Shown: positions 1 to 8,254 of the stretch, one piece after another | Layout of the letters: the number at the start of each line of letters is the position of its first letter | Position numbering within the stretch: position 1 is the stretch's first letter | NCBI GenBank assembly: GCA_017405785.1 | Contig: JAFQZR010000019.1 | Coordinates: 62,001-126,000 of the forward strand | From: Erysipelotrichaceae bacterium | Lineage (GTDB): Bacteria > Bacillota_I > Bacilli_A > Erysipelotrichales > Erysipelotrichaceae | Direction of reading: 5' to 3' | DNA length: 64,000 bases | Made by a program: the position numbers and the translations under genes | The notes under the pieces: model-generated | Databases searched by the model: none | What the model was told of the DNA's origin: nothing | What the model saw: the letters and a program-made list of their open reading frames with translations, nothing else

Positions 1-740
1 CCGATGCAATGACCGCGATATCCTATCATGTCTATATACTTCCAGGCAAAATCCCCTTCCGGATTGCGGAAGACGCTGCCTGCTGACGGCATTTCCAGAG
101 GCTGTGTTTCAAAACGGCGCTGCTGTCTGGTTTTCATCAGATTGGTGATGGTATCTCTGTCAGCCGGAACAAGCTGTATTCTGGCGGCCAGAATGATCCA
201 TTCCGGATGCTTCTGGAACACCGATGTACGGTATCCGAATTCACACTGCCGGTTAGACAGCCAGACGATCTGATCATCAATCAGAACCTGTACCTCAGTG
301 ATCACATCACTCATTGAACTCTTATAGGCTCCGGCATTCATGAACAGACATCCGCCCAGTGAACCCGGAATGCCGCTGGCAAATTCCAGTCCTGACAGGG
401 AGTTTCTGGCTGATTCATAAGCCAGGGAAATGATCGAGCATCCCGCCCGGGCTGTCAGTACATTACCGTCATAGGAAAACTGGTTCATTGTGCGGTTCAG
501 TCTGATGATCACTCCTTCGAAAACATCATCGGAGCACAGGATGTTGGATCCGTTGCCGAAAACCTTGAACGGCAGTCCGTTTTCCTTACAGATACTGATG
601 ATCGACTGCAGTGAGAACACGTTGCGCGGATATACCACAAAACGGGCTGTTCCCCCAGCCTTATATGTTGTCAAGGTGGTGAAGGAAACGTCTTCCTTCA
701 CTTCACCGCATTCTGAAAATCTGTTAAATAAATCATTCAT
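1..740 (-). CDS. murB: UDP-N-acetylenolpyruvoylglucosamine reductase MurB (3' end cut by window edge)
   Basis: Reduces UDP-GlcNAc-enolpyruvate to UDP-MurNAc with NADPH and FAD, the second committed step of cytosolic peptidoglycan precursor synthesis. About 246 residues are visible and the C-terminus lies beyond base 1 (family about 300 aa). The frame shows the FAD-domain motifs GGTARFVV, GNGSNIL and GIPGSLGG..MNAGAY, and near the edge PSAGSVFRNP, whose Ser is the type II MurB proton donor, followed by AWKYID and GYRG. The ATG at 740-738 overlaps the murG stop by 8 bp, so the two genes are translationally linked. The order murG-murB matches Bacillus, where divIB follows. Identification is secure; only the C-terminal end is unseen. 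Confidence 0.95.
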   Translation of the reverse strand, partial: MNDLFNRFSECGEVKEDVSFTTLTTYKAGGTARFVVYPRNVFSLQSIISICKENGLPFKVFGNGSNILCSDDVFEGVIIRLNRTMNQFSYDGNVLTARAGCSIISLAYESARNSLSGLEFASGIPGSLGGCLFMNAGAYKSSMSDVITEVQVLIDDQIVWLSNRQCEFGYRTSVFQKHPEWIILAARIQLVPADRDTITNLMKTRQQRRFETQPLEMPSAGSVFRNPEGDFAWKYIDMIGYRGHCI

Positions 741-1827
741 ATTTCTTACCTGCTACCTGATAGAGCAGTTCACTTATTTCCTTGGCCGCATACGGATGGC
801 TCATCTTGCGGGCTGCCTTGGACATGTCGGCAAGCTTCATGTCATCACCTAATAACTCATCCACCTTCTCCAGCAGAAGTTCTGAGGTAAGATCCTTTTC
901 CTCAATTAACAGGCTGGCTCCGTTGTCAACCATGCTTTTGGCATTGTAATACTGATGGTTATTGGTGACAAACGGGCTTGGAATGATGATGCTAGGCAGT
1001 CCCAGAGCCATGTACTCGCAGGCACTGGTTGCCCCGCCGCGGGAAATGACCAGATCGCAGCAAGAGGCGATCTTGAACTGATCAATGTAAGGCACGATCC
1101 TGACATTGTCAGACTCACTGACCTGCCGGATCATGGCATCATAGTTATTCTTTCCGGTGACGTATATGACATTGTAATCTTTTTCCTTCATGGCATTGAG
1201 GATCTCAACCATTCTGTCATTTACCGATGCTGATCCCAAGGAGCCCATGACGATCAGGACGGTCTTCTTCTTGATGTCAAATCCGAAGGTTTCCAGGTTT
1301 CTCTTATCAACTACCAGATCAAGCACAGCTGATTCCCTCGGGTTGCCCAGATTGACAACCTTGCGTTTCGGGAAGGAAGAGTTGACCTGAGGATATACGG
1401 TTATGACCTTGTTGGCAAAATGCCCCAGGGCCTTATTGGCCATGCCGGCAAAGGAATTCTGTTCGTGAATAACGGTCTTGACATGGCTTCTGACACCGGC
1501 CATGACGACCGGTACGGTAACATAGCCGCCAAAACCGACAATGATGTCCGGCTTGAAGCTGTCAACGACCTTCAGGCATTCCTGATATGACTTGTAAAGA
1601 GTTTTTAAGGCCTGGATCTTGTTACCGGCCAAAGGCCCGTTGAAACGGGCTGCTTCTATACCTAAAAAACGATAACCCAGCTGCGGAATTATCGTGCTTT
1701 CCATTCTGTCTGCATTTCCGACGAACATGAAGGTGTTGTCTTTGTAATTGCTGGCAAGGTAGTCAGCCAGGGAAATGGCAGGATAGATATGTCCTCCCGT
1801 TCCTCCTGTTGCGATAAGTATTTTCAT
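733..1827 (-). CDS. murG: UDP-GlcNAc:lipid I GlcNAc transferase MurG
   Basis: Adds GlcNAc to lipid I on the inner membrane face to make lipid II. The 364-aa product starts MKILIATGGTGGHIYPA, the family's N-terminal glycine-rich loop, and carries EQNS and the C-terminal donor-site stretch SRGGATSACEYMALGLPSIIIP. The frame is open for 21 more codons upstream, but the ATG at 1827 has a GGTGAT ribosome site 7 bases before it and gives the normal N-terminus, so it is chosen. It is the first gene of a unit with murB. A good promoter lies directly upstream (1843-1871). Confidence 0.97.
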   Translation of the reverse strand: MKILIATGGTGGHIYPAISLADYLASNYKDNTFMFVGNADRMESTIIPQLGYRFLGIEAARFNGPLAGNKIQALKTLYKSYQECLKVVDSFKPDIIVGFGGYVTVPVVMAGVRSHVKTVIHEQNSFAGMANKALGHFANKVITVYPQVNSSFPKRKVVNLGNPRESAVLDLVVDKRNLETFGFDIKKKTVLIVMGSLGSASVNDRMVEILNAMKEKDYNVIYVTGKNNYDAMIRQVSESDNVRIVPYIDQFKIASCCDLVISRGGATSACEYMALGLPSIIIPSPFVTNNHQYYNAKSMVDNGASLLIEEKDLTSELLLEKVDELLGDDMKLADMSKAARKMSHPYAAKEISELLYQVAGKKYE

Positions 1828-1842
1828 ATAATCACCAATGAC

Positions 1843-1871
1843 ATTATAGATGAACGAATGTGAAATGTGAA
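1843..1871 (-). promoter_or_regulatory. Candidate sigma-A promoter of murG-murB
   Basis: Read on the minus strand: TTCACA (-35), 17 bp, TATAAT (-10), placed so that transcription would start about 10 bases before the murG start codon. Consensus match only. Confidence 0.55.
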
Positions 1872-1977
1872 CATAAAATATCCAAAGCACCAGGTGTCGA
1901 TAATCATGGAATTCATAACGTCTGACTTTTAAACAAGGCCTTTTTTTATTACAATAGTAGAAAAAGGAGACATTTAT

Positions 1978-2646
1978 ATGTTCGTATTCTGGGGAGACGG
2001 AGGAGACGGTGCCAAGTCATTGGTTGAGCAGATCATAGTCCGCAGCACCGAAAACTTCAATTGGACTTTCATTTTCATTCTTTCAGTTGTTTTCTATATC
2101 TATTGGGATAATATCCAGAAGAAGCACTTTGACGTAATTGCTGCCGGACTGGCAACCTACGGTGTCCACTGGCTCTATGAGATCGGCAATGCCGTAATAG
2201 CTCATATCTGGAAATACCCTCTCTGGTCTGTCAGCAATCAGTCAACCACCTTCATTCTGCTGATCGGAGTCTGCTGGGAACTGTCCATGATGTTCTCATT
2301 GTCAGGAATGATCTGCTACAAGATGCTGCCTGAGGACAAGAACTACCGTTATTTCAGGAGTGACAGCTTCAAGGGCATTGACTGCAAGGTAGCCGGAGCT
2401 ATCTCCATGGCCCTGTTATTTGCCTTGTTTGAATCCTTCCTTGCCGGCACCAGCAATCATTCCTTCATCTGGGTCTATAAGTGGTGGGGAGTTTTACCGG
2501 TATTCATCACAACCTACATTCCATTCTTCCTTGCCTGCAATTACATCAACGAACTGCCGGACAAAAAGAAATGGAAAGTTCTGGCCTGTCTGTGGGGAAC
2601 GGTTGCCCTGTTATTGGTAATACTCATTCCAGCAGGAATAATCTAG
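1978..2646 (+). CDS. Unknown multi-pass membrane protein
   Basis: I do not recognise a family. The 222-aa product has a short N-terminus (MFVFWGDGGDG) and about six hydrophobic stretches rich in Trp and Tyr, near residues 30-48, 52-72, 88-110, 136-156, 165-185 and 200-220. Charged loops occur around KMLPEDKNYR and PDKKKWK. No signal peptide or catalytic motif is evident. The start has a strong AAAGGAG site 8 bases upstream and a TACAAT -10-like box at 1950-1955. It is a single-gene unit, convergent with ruvB and divergent from murG, so neighbours give no functional clue. Confidence 0.8.
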   Translation: MFVFWGDGGDGAKSLVEQIIVRSTENFNWTFIFILSVVFYIYWDNIQKKHFDVIAAGLATYGVHWLYEIGNAVIAHIWKYPLWSVSNQSTTFILLIGVCWELSMMFSLSGMICYKMLPEDKNYRYFRSDSFKGIDCKVAGAISMALLFALFESFLAGTSNHSFIWVYKWWGVLPVFITTYIPFFLACNYINELPDKKKWKVLACLWGTVALLLVILIPAGII

Positions 2647-2654
2647 AACAAAAG

Positions 2655-2679
2655 AAAAAACGGATCACTCCGTTTTTTT
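2655..2679. terminator. Bidirectional rho-independent terminator
   Basis: AAAAAACGGA - TCAC - TCCGTTTTTTT hairpin between the convergent membrane-protein gene and ruvB, with a T-run on each strand. Confidence 0.85.
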
Positions 2680-2685
2680 CATGTC

Positions 2686-3699
2686 TTACTGTAATGTAAA
2701 CAGATTCTGCTGCTGAGGTATGCCGAAGTGCTCGTAGGCCTTCTCGGTGGCAATACGGCCGCGCGGGGTTCTCTGAATGAAGCCTATCTGTAACAGATAA
2801 GGTTCATAGACATCTTCCAGAGTCGTGATCTCTTCGGCGATGCTGTTGGCCAAGGCCTCAACACCGACCGGTCCGCCCTTGAATCTTTCAATGATGCCCT
2901 TGAGATATTTCTGGTCAACATCGTCAAGTCCTAGCTTGTCAACCTTTAATCTGTCTAAGGCATAGGTAGCGATCTTCAGATCGATCCTGCCGTCTTCCCG
3001 TAATACCTGGGCAAAGTCCCTGACACGGCGGAACAGCCTGTTGGCGATACGCGGTGTGCCTCTGGAACGCATTGCCAGTTCTCTGACAGCGTCCTCGGTT
3101 ATCTCGGTTTCCAGTACTCTGGAAGTTCTCTTGATGATCTGAGCCAGCTCATCGGTGCTGTAGTAATCCAGTTTGTTGATAATACCGAAACGGTCACGCA
3201 AAGGTGCGGTGATATCACCTGCCCTGGTAGTTGCTCCAACCAGGGTAAACGGCGGCAGATCGAGCCTCAATGTACGGGCTGAGGAATCCTTTCCCACCAG
3301 TACATCAATCGCAAAATCTTCCATTGCCGGATAAAGTACTTCTTCCACCTGCTTAGGCAGACGGTGTATTTCATCGATGAACAGGACATCGCCCGGATTT
3401 ATCGATGACAGTATGGCGGCCAGATCGCCGCTTTTTTCAATTGAAGGTCCGGAAGTAATTCTGATGCTTCCGCCCATTTCATTGGCGATGATATAGGCCA
3501 GTGTAGTCTTTCCTAATCCAGGAGGACCATATAACAGGACGTGGTCCAGAGTTTCATTCCTCTTCTTAGCCGCTTCCATGTAGATACGCAGGTTTTCCTT
3601 AATGGCACTTTGACCTACGTAGGTATCAAGACTTGTCGGCCTTAAAGTGGCTTCGTCATCCCTTAACTGCCTGTTGGCATTCATTAATCTGTCGTCCAT
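2686..3699 (-). CDS. ruvB: Holliday junction branch-migration motor RuvB
   Basis: Hexameric AAA+ ATPase that drives branch migration with RuvA. The 337-aa product has full family length: Walker [10 protein letters not shown] near residues 58-66, Walker [11 protein letters not shown] near 105-114, and the C-terminal winged-helix tail with IQRTPRGR. The start lies 3 bp after the ruvA stop, so ruvA-ruvB are one transcript. RuvC is typically absent in this phylum and RecU, encoded at 7.7-8.3 kb, serves as resolvase. Confidence 0.98.
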   Translation of the reverse strand: MDDRLMNANRQLRDDEATLRPTSLDTYVGQSAIKENLRIYMEAAKKRNETLDHVLLYGPPGLGKTTLAYIIANEMGGSIRITSGPSIEKSGDLAAILSSINPGDVLFIDEIHRLPKQVEEVLYPAMEDFAIDVLVGKDSSARTLRLDLPPFTLVGATTRAGDITAPLRDRFGIINKLDYYSTDELAQIIKRTSRVLETEITEDAVRELAMRSRGTPRIANRLFRRVRDFAQVLREDGRIDLKIATYALDRLKVDKLGLDDVDQKYLKGIIERFKGGPVGVEALANSIAEEITTLEDVYEPYLLQIGFIQRTPRGRIATEKAYEHFGIPQQQNLFTLQ

Positions 3700-3701
3700 A
3701 A

Positions 3702-4283
3702 TCAGCCTCCCTTACGCTGCAGTATAAGCCTTAGACCTTCTCTAAGGATCTCATTGGTACTCCGATTACTCATCTTTCTGAGGTCTGGCAATACTGTATT
3801 GATTTCATAGGCCTTGTATCCTAAGGATTTCAGACCGGATATGGCTTCTTCCAGGGCAACCGTGTTCTTCCCGGCAGCCTGCTTTTCATCTTCAACCAGT
3901 TTACCCTTGAGATCAAGAATGATCTGACGGCTGGTCTTGGCTCCTAATGAAGGCAGTCTGGTCAAGAATTCAACCTGACCGTTTTCAATGGCACTGATGA
4001 TGTCGGTATAACGGGCTGCGCCCAGCATGTTCATCGCTGTCTTAGGACCTAAGCCCTTGACGGAAATGAGCTGTTCAAACAGTTCCAGTTCCTTCATGTC
4101 CAGAAAACCGAAAAGCTGCTGGGCATCTTCACGGAACTGCTGGTAGGTAAAGATGGTGACATTCTGACCCAGGGAGATCTCGTTTTGATGGGTAAAACTG
4201 ATGTAGTACCCTACTCCGTTGCAGTCAATGATGACATAATCGGTTCCGAATGAAAATACTGTTCCTCTGATAAATCTTATCAC
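3702..4283 (-). CDS. ruvA: Holliday junction recognition subunit RuvA
   Basis: Binds four-way junctions and loads RuvB. The 193-aa product shows the N-terminal OB fold (MIRFIRGTV), the tandem helix-hairpin-helix region ([14 protein letters not shown] and [13 protein letters not shown]), a linker, and the small C-terminal RuvB-contact domain ([11 protein letters not shown]). Length is normal. It lies 10 bp after obgE and just before ruvB on the minus strand; the obgE-ruvAB order is probably one transcript. Confidence 0.97.
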   Translation of the reverse strand: MIRFIRGTVFSFGTDYVIIDCNGVGYYISFTHQNEISLGQNVTIFTYQQFREDAQQLFGFLDMKELELFEQLISVKGLGPKTAMNMLGAARYTDIISAIENGQVEFLTRLPSLGAKTSRQIILDLKGKLVEDEKQAAGKNTVALEEAISGLKSLGYKAYEINTVLPDLRKMSNRSTNEILREGLRLILQRKGG

Positions 4284-4293
4284 TGATTATCAC

Positions 4294-5583
4294 CTACTCT
4301 TCTTCCATATCACTGAACTCAAAGACATAGTCATTGATGAATACTGAATCGTGTTCCTTAATGCCCTTTTCACGTAAGGCATCATCGACACCCAATCTCT
4401 TGAGAGCGATGGCAAACTGCATTACCTTCTGCTCATCCCGGAAATCAGTACGGGAGAACAGGCGGTTGATCTCATCGCCTTCCAGTAACCACTGGCCGTT
4501 GCCCAGATTCTTGATGGTGAACGGTTCAGGCTCCGGTTCATACTTGTACAGTACTCCGATATTCTCTTCCTCTTCCAGCGGGAAGGCATCGGTGACTTCC
4601 AAAAGATCAGCTACACGGTACAGTACGTCCGTAAGACCTTCGGCTATCAGAGCACAGGTCGGGAAGACCTCGGCATCAGGATACTTTTCCCTGAATCTAT
4701 CCAGGTTTTCCTGAGCCCCGTCTTCATCCATCTTATTGGCGACTATTACCTGCGGTCTCTGCAGAAGTCTGAATTTATATGTTCCCAGCTCGTTATTGAT
4801 GATCTCATAGTCTTCCAGCGGATCTCTTCCTGAAGCCGGCGACATGTCCAGTACATGAATCAGAACTCTCGTTCTTTCAATATGCTTGAGGAAGTCAAAG
4901 CCTAATCCCTTGCCCTGTGATGCCCCTTCAATCAGTCCCGGCATGTCAGCCATGACAAATGAACGGCCGTCAGGCACTCTGACAACACCCAGGTTAGGAA
5001 CCAGTGTGGTGAACGGATAATCGGCGATCTCCGGTCTGGCGGCCGATACAACTGATAAAATCGTGCTCTTGCCGACTGACGGGAAGCCTACCAGGCCAAC
5101 ATCAGCCAACAGCTTCAGTTCAATGTCAACTTCCCTCTGCTGTCCTTCTTCACCCTTTTCGGCAAAGTCAGGAGCCGGGTTACGACTGCTTTTGAAATGG
5201 AAGTTGCCTCTTCCGCCCTTGCCACCGCGGCAGATGACAGCCTGCTGTCCCGAATGGGTAAGATCCGCAATGATGCGGCCATCACTTTTATCCTTTACAA
5301 TTGTTCCTAAAGGAACCTTGATGATCTTATCTTCGCCATCGGCACCATACATCTTCTTGTTCTTGCCGTTTTCTCCGGACTGGGCTGTAATCATCTTCAG
5401 AAAGTGCAGATCCAAAAGGGTTGACTTATGAGTATCAACCTCAAAAATGATGCTGCCGCCCTTACCGCCGTCACCGCCAGCCGGTCCTCCCAAAGGAACA
5501 TTGGCTTCACGGCGGAAAGCGACGATGCCGTCACCGCCTTTTCCTGCTTTCAGAATCAAAGATGTATGATCAATAAAATGCAT
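4294..5583 (-). CDS. obgE: Ribosome-assembly GTPase ObgE/CgtA
   Basis: Essential GTPase acting in 50S maturation and linked to the stringent response. The 429 residues contain the glycine-rich Obg fold (1-160), the G domain with G1 GFPSVGKST at 166-174, DMPGL (G3) and NKMD (G4), and a C-terminal OCT domain (roughly 345-425) found in many Firmicutes. It follows rpmA after an 82-bp gap that holds a likely terminator, so it may have its own promoter as well as read-through from the rplU operon. Confidence 0.97.
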   Translation of the reverse strand: MHFIDHTSLILKAGKGGDGIVAFRREANVPLGGPAGGDGGKGGSIIFEVDTHKSTLLDLHFLKMITAQSGENGKNKKMYGADGEDKIIKVPLGTIVKDKSDGRIIADLTHSGQQAVICRGGKGGRGNFHFKSSRNPAPDFAEKGEEGQQREVDIELKLLADVGLVGFPSVGKSTILSVVSAARPEIADYPFTTLVPNLGVVRVPDGRSFVMADMPGLIEGASQGKGLGFDFLKHIERTRVLIHVLDMSPASGRDPLEDYEIINNELGTYKFRLLQRPQVIVANKMDEDGAQENLDRFREKYPDAEVFPTCALIAEGLTDVLYRVADLLEVTDAFPLEEEENIGVLYKYEPEPEPFTIKNLGNGQWLLEGDEINRLFSRTDFRDEQKVMQFAIALKRLGVDDALREKGIKEHDSVFINDYVFEFSDMEEE

Positions 5584-5631
5584 ATGCTTTCCTCTTCTTA
5601 ATAATACTATGTTAGTTTTCTTCAGGCAAAC

Positions 5632-5652
5632 AAAAGAGCGATTGACTCGCCC
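5632..5652 (-). terminator. Probable terminator after rpmA
   Basis: On the minus strand GGGCGA-GTCAA-TCGCTC then TTTTGTTTG, a 6-bp stem with one G-T pair. A modest hairpin between rpmA and obgE, perhaps an attenuator. Confidence 0.5.
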
Positions 5653-5665
5653 TTACTGTCCTGAA

Positions 5666-5950
5666 TTAAGCTACCGGATAAACAGATACCTGTTTTCTAT
5701 CCTTGCCGAGTCTCTCGTATTTAACGATGCCGGCACATAAGGCAAATAAGGTATCATCTCCGCCACGTCCAACGTTAACGCCTGGATGGATCTTGGTTCC
5801 TCTCTGGCGGTAAATGATTGAACCTGCGTTAGTGAACTGTCCGTCAGCCTTCTTGGCACCTAAGCGTTTAGATTCTGAGTCACGTCCGTTCTTGGTAGAA
5901 CCTACACCTTTTTTAGATGCGAACATTTGGATATCCAATACAAATCTCAT
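5666..5950 (-). CDS. rpmA: 50S ribosomal protein L27, made as a precursor
   Basis: L27 reaches the peptidyl-transferase centre with its N-terminus. The 94-aa product begins [10 protein letters not shown] and then [15 protein letters not shown], the true mature start. Firmicute L27 carries this short leader, which the protease Prp removes between Phe and Ala; the normal leader ends LNLQFF, here IQMF. The adjacent upstream gene is prp, overlapping by 4 bp (ATGA). The body ([27 protein letters not shown] in pieces) is typical. Confidence 0.97.
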   Translation of the reverse strand: MRFVLDIQMFASKKGVGSTKNGRDSESKRLGAKKADGQFTNAGSIIYRQRGTKIHPGVNVGRGGDDTLFALCAGIVKYERLGKDRKQVSVYPVA

Positions 5951-6267
5951 GATTTTACCTCCGTTTTTCTAACTCTTACGTACAGCCTGAACTTATATTC
6001 CAGTGTCTTGAATATGTGATAGGATGTCATAAGAATGGTTTGAAGCTGCTCGCTGTCATGTAAGACCTTTACATAAATGCGATTGTCTTCCTTAATCAAT
6101 TCACATGCGTCCGGCTCCATTTCATCAATGGCATTCAGAAGCCCGGTTCCTGTCAGTGATACTGCTGCGCAGATCATGTCCTGACCGTGTTCCCGGAAAT
6201 CAGCGTGCCCTGTGATTTCGAGCGAGACAAATGCGTCCTCACGGGTCTGATATTTAACCCAGATCAT
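5947..6267 (-). CDS. prp: Ribosomal-processing cysteine protease Prp (YsxB)
   Basis: Cleaves the N-terminal leader of L27, an essential step in the Firmicutes that have it. The 106-aa product shows the family dyad: GHA with His21 and DMICAAVS with Cys33, followed by a conserved small helical region. The gene sits between rplU and rpmA, the diagnostic position, with 2 bp to rplU and a 4-bp overlap with rpmA. Confidence 0.95.
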   Translation of the reverse strand: MIWVKYQTREDAFVSLEITGHADFREHGQDMICAAVSLTGTGLLNAIDEMEPDACELIKEDNRIYVKVLHDSEQLQTILMTSYHIFKTLEYKFRLYVRVRKTEVKS

Positions 6268-6269
6268 AC

Positions 6270-6581
6270 TTAAGCCTCGATTGACTTAACAGTTAACTTG
6301 GTGTAAGGCTGACGATGACCCTGACGTCTTCTTGTTGAACCTTTTTTAGGTTTGTACTTGAAGATCATGATCTTTCTGCCCTTACCCTGCTTATTAACTT
6401 CAGCGATTACCTTGGCACCCTTGACATAAGGAGCACCAACCTTGGCAGTCTTGTCTGAAACCAGAACGACCTTGTCGAATACGACTTCATCACCAGCTTC
6501 TACATCGAGCTTTTCAACGAAGATCTCCTGACCTTCCTCAACTCTTAACTGCTTTCCGCCTGTTTCAATAATTGCGTACAT
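6270..6581 (-). CDS. rplU: 50S ribosomal protein L21
   Basis: Assembly protein of the large subunit. The 103-aa product begins [11 protein letters not shown] and ends with the family block [18 protein letters not shown] then KLTVKSI. It is the first gene of rplU-prp-rpmA. A good promoter and an about 100-nt structured leader precede it. Confidence 0.98.
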   Translation of the reverse strand: MYAIIETGGKQLRVEEGQEIFVEKLDVEAGDEVVFDKVVLVSDKTAKVGAPYVKGAKVIAEVNKQGKGRKIMIFKYKPKKGSTRRRQGHRQPYTKLTVKSIEA

Positions 6582-6682
6582 TAGCTAAACCTCCTGTTTC
6601 TACTTAGACTCGCCTCATAAGGTGACTTGCGTACTTTTACAACCTTATCAAGAGCGGTTGAAGCTTCCTGGGAAGCTGCAAC
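6582..6682 (-). ncRNA. Probable L21 autoregulatory leader of the rplU operon
   Basis: The 5' leader expected from the promoter at 6689-6717 is about 100 nt and can fold: AGCTTC-CCAG-GAAGCT near 6661-6677, then CAACC...GGTTG. Firmicute rplU operons commonly carry an L21 leader in this place. I assign it by position and foldability, not by a model match; a covariance search with the L21_leader family would decide. Confidence 0.5.
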
Positions 6683-6688
6683 GGGAAT

Positions 6689-6717
6689 ATTTTACCACAA
6701 AGAAAATGCCCTTTCAA
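6689..6717 (-). promoter_or_regulatory. Promoter of rplU-prp-rpmA
   Basis: Minus strand: TTGAAA, 17 bp, TAAAAT, with a TGG extended -10 element. Strong match. Confidence 0.65.
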
Positions 6718-6751
6718 CAACTTTTTCTTTAATATATAGACATTTCCTTCG

Positions 6752-6790
6752 GGAAAGAAAAGTCTTCTTTCTTTGAGAACGAAGACTTCT
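6752..6790 (-). terminator. Terminator of the 6814-7458 membrane-protein gene
   Basis: Minus strand: AGAAGTCTTC, a 13-nt loop, GAAGACTT, then TTCTTT. Placed about 25 bp beyond the stop codon. Confidence 0.65.
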
Positions 6791-6813
6791 GTTTTCTTCA
6801 ACAGACAGCTGTC

Positions 6814-7458
6814 TTACAGCATCTGTGATCCTTTTTTCAAGGCCTTCAGATATACGAAGTAGCTGATAAGTGAAAGAATCAGTGATACCACAGCGATAGC
6901 TGCCGGGATCCAGAAGAGTTCAGACTTTTCAGTGATGAACTTTGTGATGATATTGACTGCCAGAACGAGAACCTCAACCAGAATGATGTAAGTCAGTGAC
7001 TTGGTTCCGGCCTTCTGGGCTTCCTCGTTTTCAACCTTCTTGGCCAGGTTGATGATACCAGTTACAACGAAGATCATTGTCAGAGTGTTCAGGCAGCTCT
7101 TGATGGTATTGAGCAGAGATGCGGATAAGCCCCAGTTCTGCAGCTGAGTATTCAGCAGTGAAAGAATCAGGTTGGCAGCGACAGTTACAAAAGCACCCTT
7201 GAAGATACCTTCATCCTTTCCGGAATTGGCTACACCTAACAGTCTTAAGATTGAAGCCAGGCCGCTGGTGATCATGGCTACGATAAGGCCGATGGCCGCA
7301 ACAGCTGCCAGTATTCCGTTAATGCCTGACATTTCCCGGTTTTCCTTTACTAAAGGGCTGGCGAATGCTACGGCATACATGGCGATTGATGATAATAATT
7401 CAAGCAGTTCTCCGCCGAAAATCTGTTTTAATCCCTTTTTTGCGTTTTCGAAATTCAT
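6814..7458 (-). CDS. Unknown membrane protein, about five to six helices
   Basis: Family not recognised. The 214-aa product has a short cytoplasmic N-terminus (MNFENAKKGLKQIFGG) and hydrophobic segments near residues 22-38, 46-70, 90-108, 118-138, 155-173 and 180-205, rich in Ala, Ile and Leu. No catalytic motif. It is monocistronic, with its own strong promoter (7488-7516), a leader of about 25 nt, an AAAGGGG site and its own terminator, so it is probably well expressed. Confidence 0.8.
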   Translation of the reverse strand: MNFENAKKGLKQIFGGELLELLSSIAMYAVAFASPLVKENREMSGINGILAAVAAIGLIVAMITSGLASILRLLGVANSGKDEGIFKGAFVTVAANLILSLLNTQLQNWGLSASLLNTIKSCLNTLTMIFVVTGIINLAKKVENEEAQKAGTKSLTYIILVEVLVLAVNIITKFITEKSELFWIPAAIAVVSLILSLISYFVYLKALKKGSQML

Positions 7459-7487
7459 ATTTATCCCCTTTCATAAACAACATAATA

Positions 7488-7516
7488 ATTATGTGTCCTT
7501 GTTAATATTGTGTCAA
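7488..7516 (-). promoter_or_regulatory. Strong sigma-A promoter for the 6814-7458 gene
   Basis: Minus strand: perfect TTGACA, 17 bp, CATAAT. Confidence 0.7.
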
Positions 7517-7675
7517 TATACGTACTTTTAAATAAAATAATACTGATGCAAATTTCTCAGAAACAGGCCTTCAGACACGTGACAGACTAATCTTAAGATT
7601 TTGTGAAATTGCCCATAATATGTTCATTTGTTTGTATTTGCGTGCTATATTTATTATAATATTCTGGGTGATTTT

Positions 7676-8254
7676 ATGGTAGGCTATCCGAACAAGAAAG
7701 ACACTTACAAAGAGAAAACCGCCTCGGCAGCTCACCGCGGCATGACTTTGGAGCGGGACATCAACGATACCAACAAGTATTATCTTGAGACCGACCGTGC
7801 GGCCATCTACAAAAAGCCGACACCGATTACCATCGTCAATGTCGACTATAAAAGCAGAGAGACTGCCAAGATCACCGAAGCCTATTTCCAGATACCTTCC
7901 ACGACGGACTACAACGGTGTCTACCGCGGTCAGTACATCGACTTTGAAGCTAAGGAAACTCATTCCAAAACTTCAATGCCGCTGTCCATGATCCATCAGC
8001 ACCAGCTGGACCATCTGGCCAGGGTCGTGAAATACGGCGGCATCGCCTTCCTGATCGTCAGGTTCGCGGTGTATGATGAAACCTATTACGTACCGGCTAA
8101 GGCATTTCTGGAAAAGATCGGAAGCTCCTCAGCCCGTTCCGTAAAACGTGAATGGTTTCAGGAAAACTGTACTCTTATCCCTTACAACTACGTCGTCAAG
8201 GTCAATTACCTGCGGGTAGTGGATAAGATTATTGACAAAGGAGACTTGCAGTAA
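7676..8254 (+). CDS. recU: Holliday junction resolvase RecU
   Basis: Structure-selective endonuclease that cuts four-way junctions made by RecA and RuvAB; it replaces RuvC in Firmicutes. The 192-aa product has HRGMTLERDI (20-29) and the catalytic YIDFEAKET, giving Asp89, Glu91 and Lys93, with the stalk region between. The ATG at 7676 is preceded by GGGTGATTTT; the frame extends 16 codons upstream without a better site. Its TAA overlaps the next ATG by one base, reproducing the conserved recU-ponA pair. A TATAAT box lies at 7655-7660. Confidence 0.95.
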   Translation: MVGYPNKKDTYKEKTASAAHRGMTLERDINDTNKYYLETDRAAIYKKPTPITIVNVDYKSRETAKITEAYFQIPSTTDYNGVYRGQYIDFEAKETHSKTSMPLSMIHQHQLDHLARVVKYGGIAFLIVRFAVYDETYYVPAKAFLEKIGSSSARSVKREWFQENCTLIPYNYVVKVNYLRVVDKIIDKGDLQ

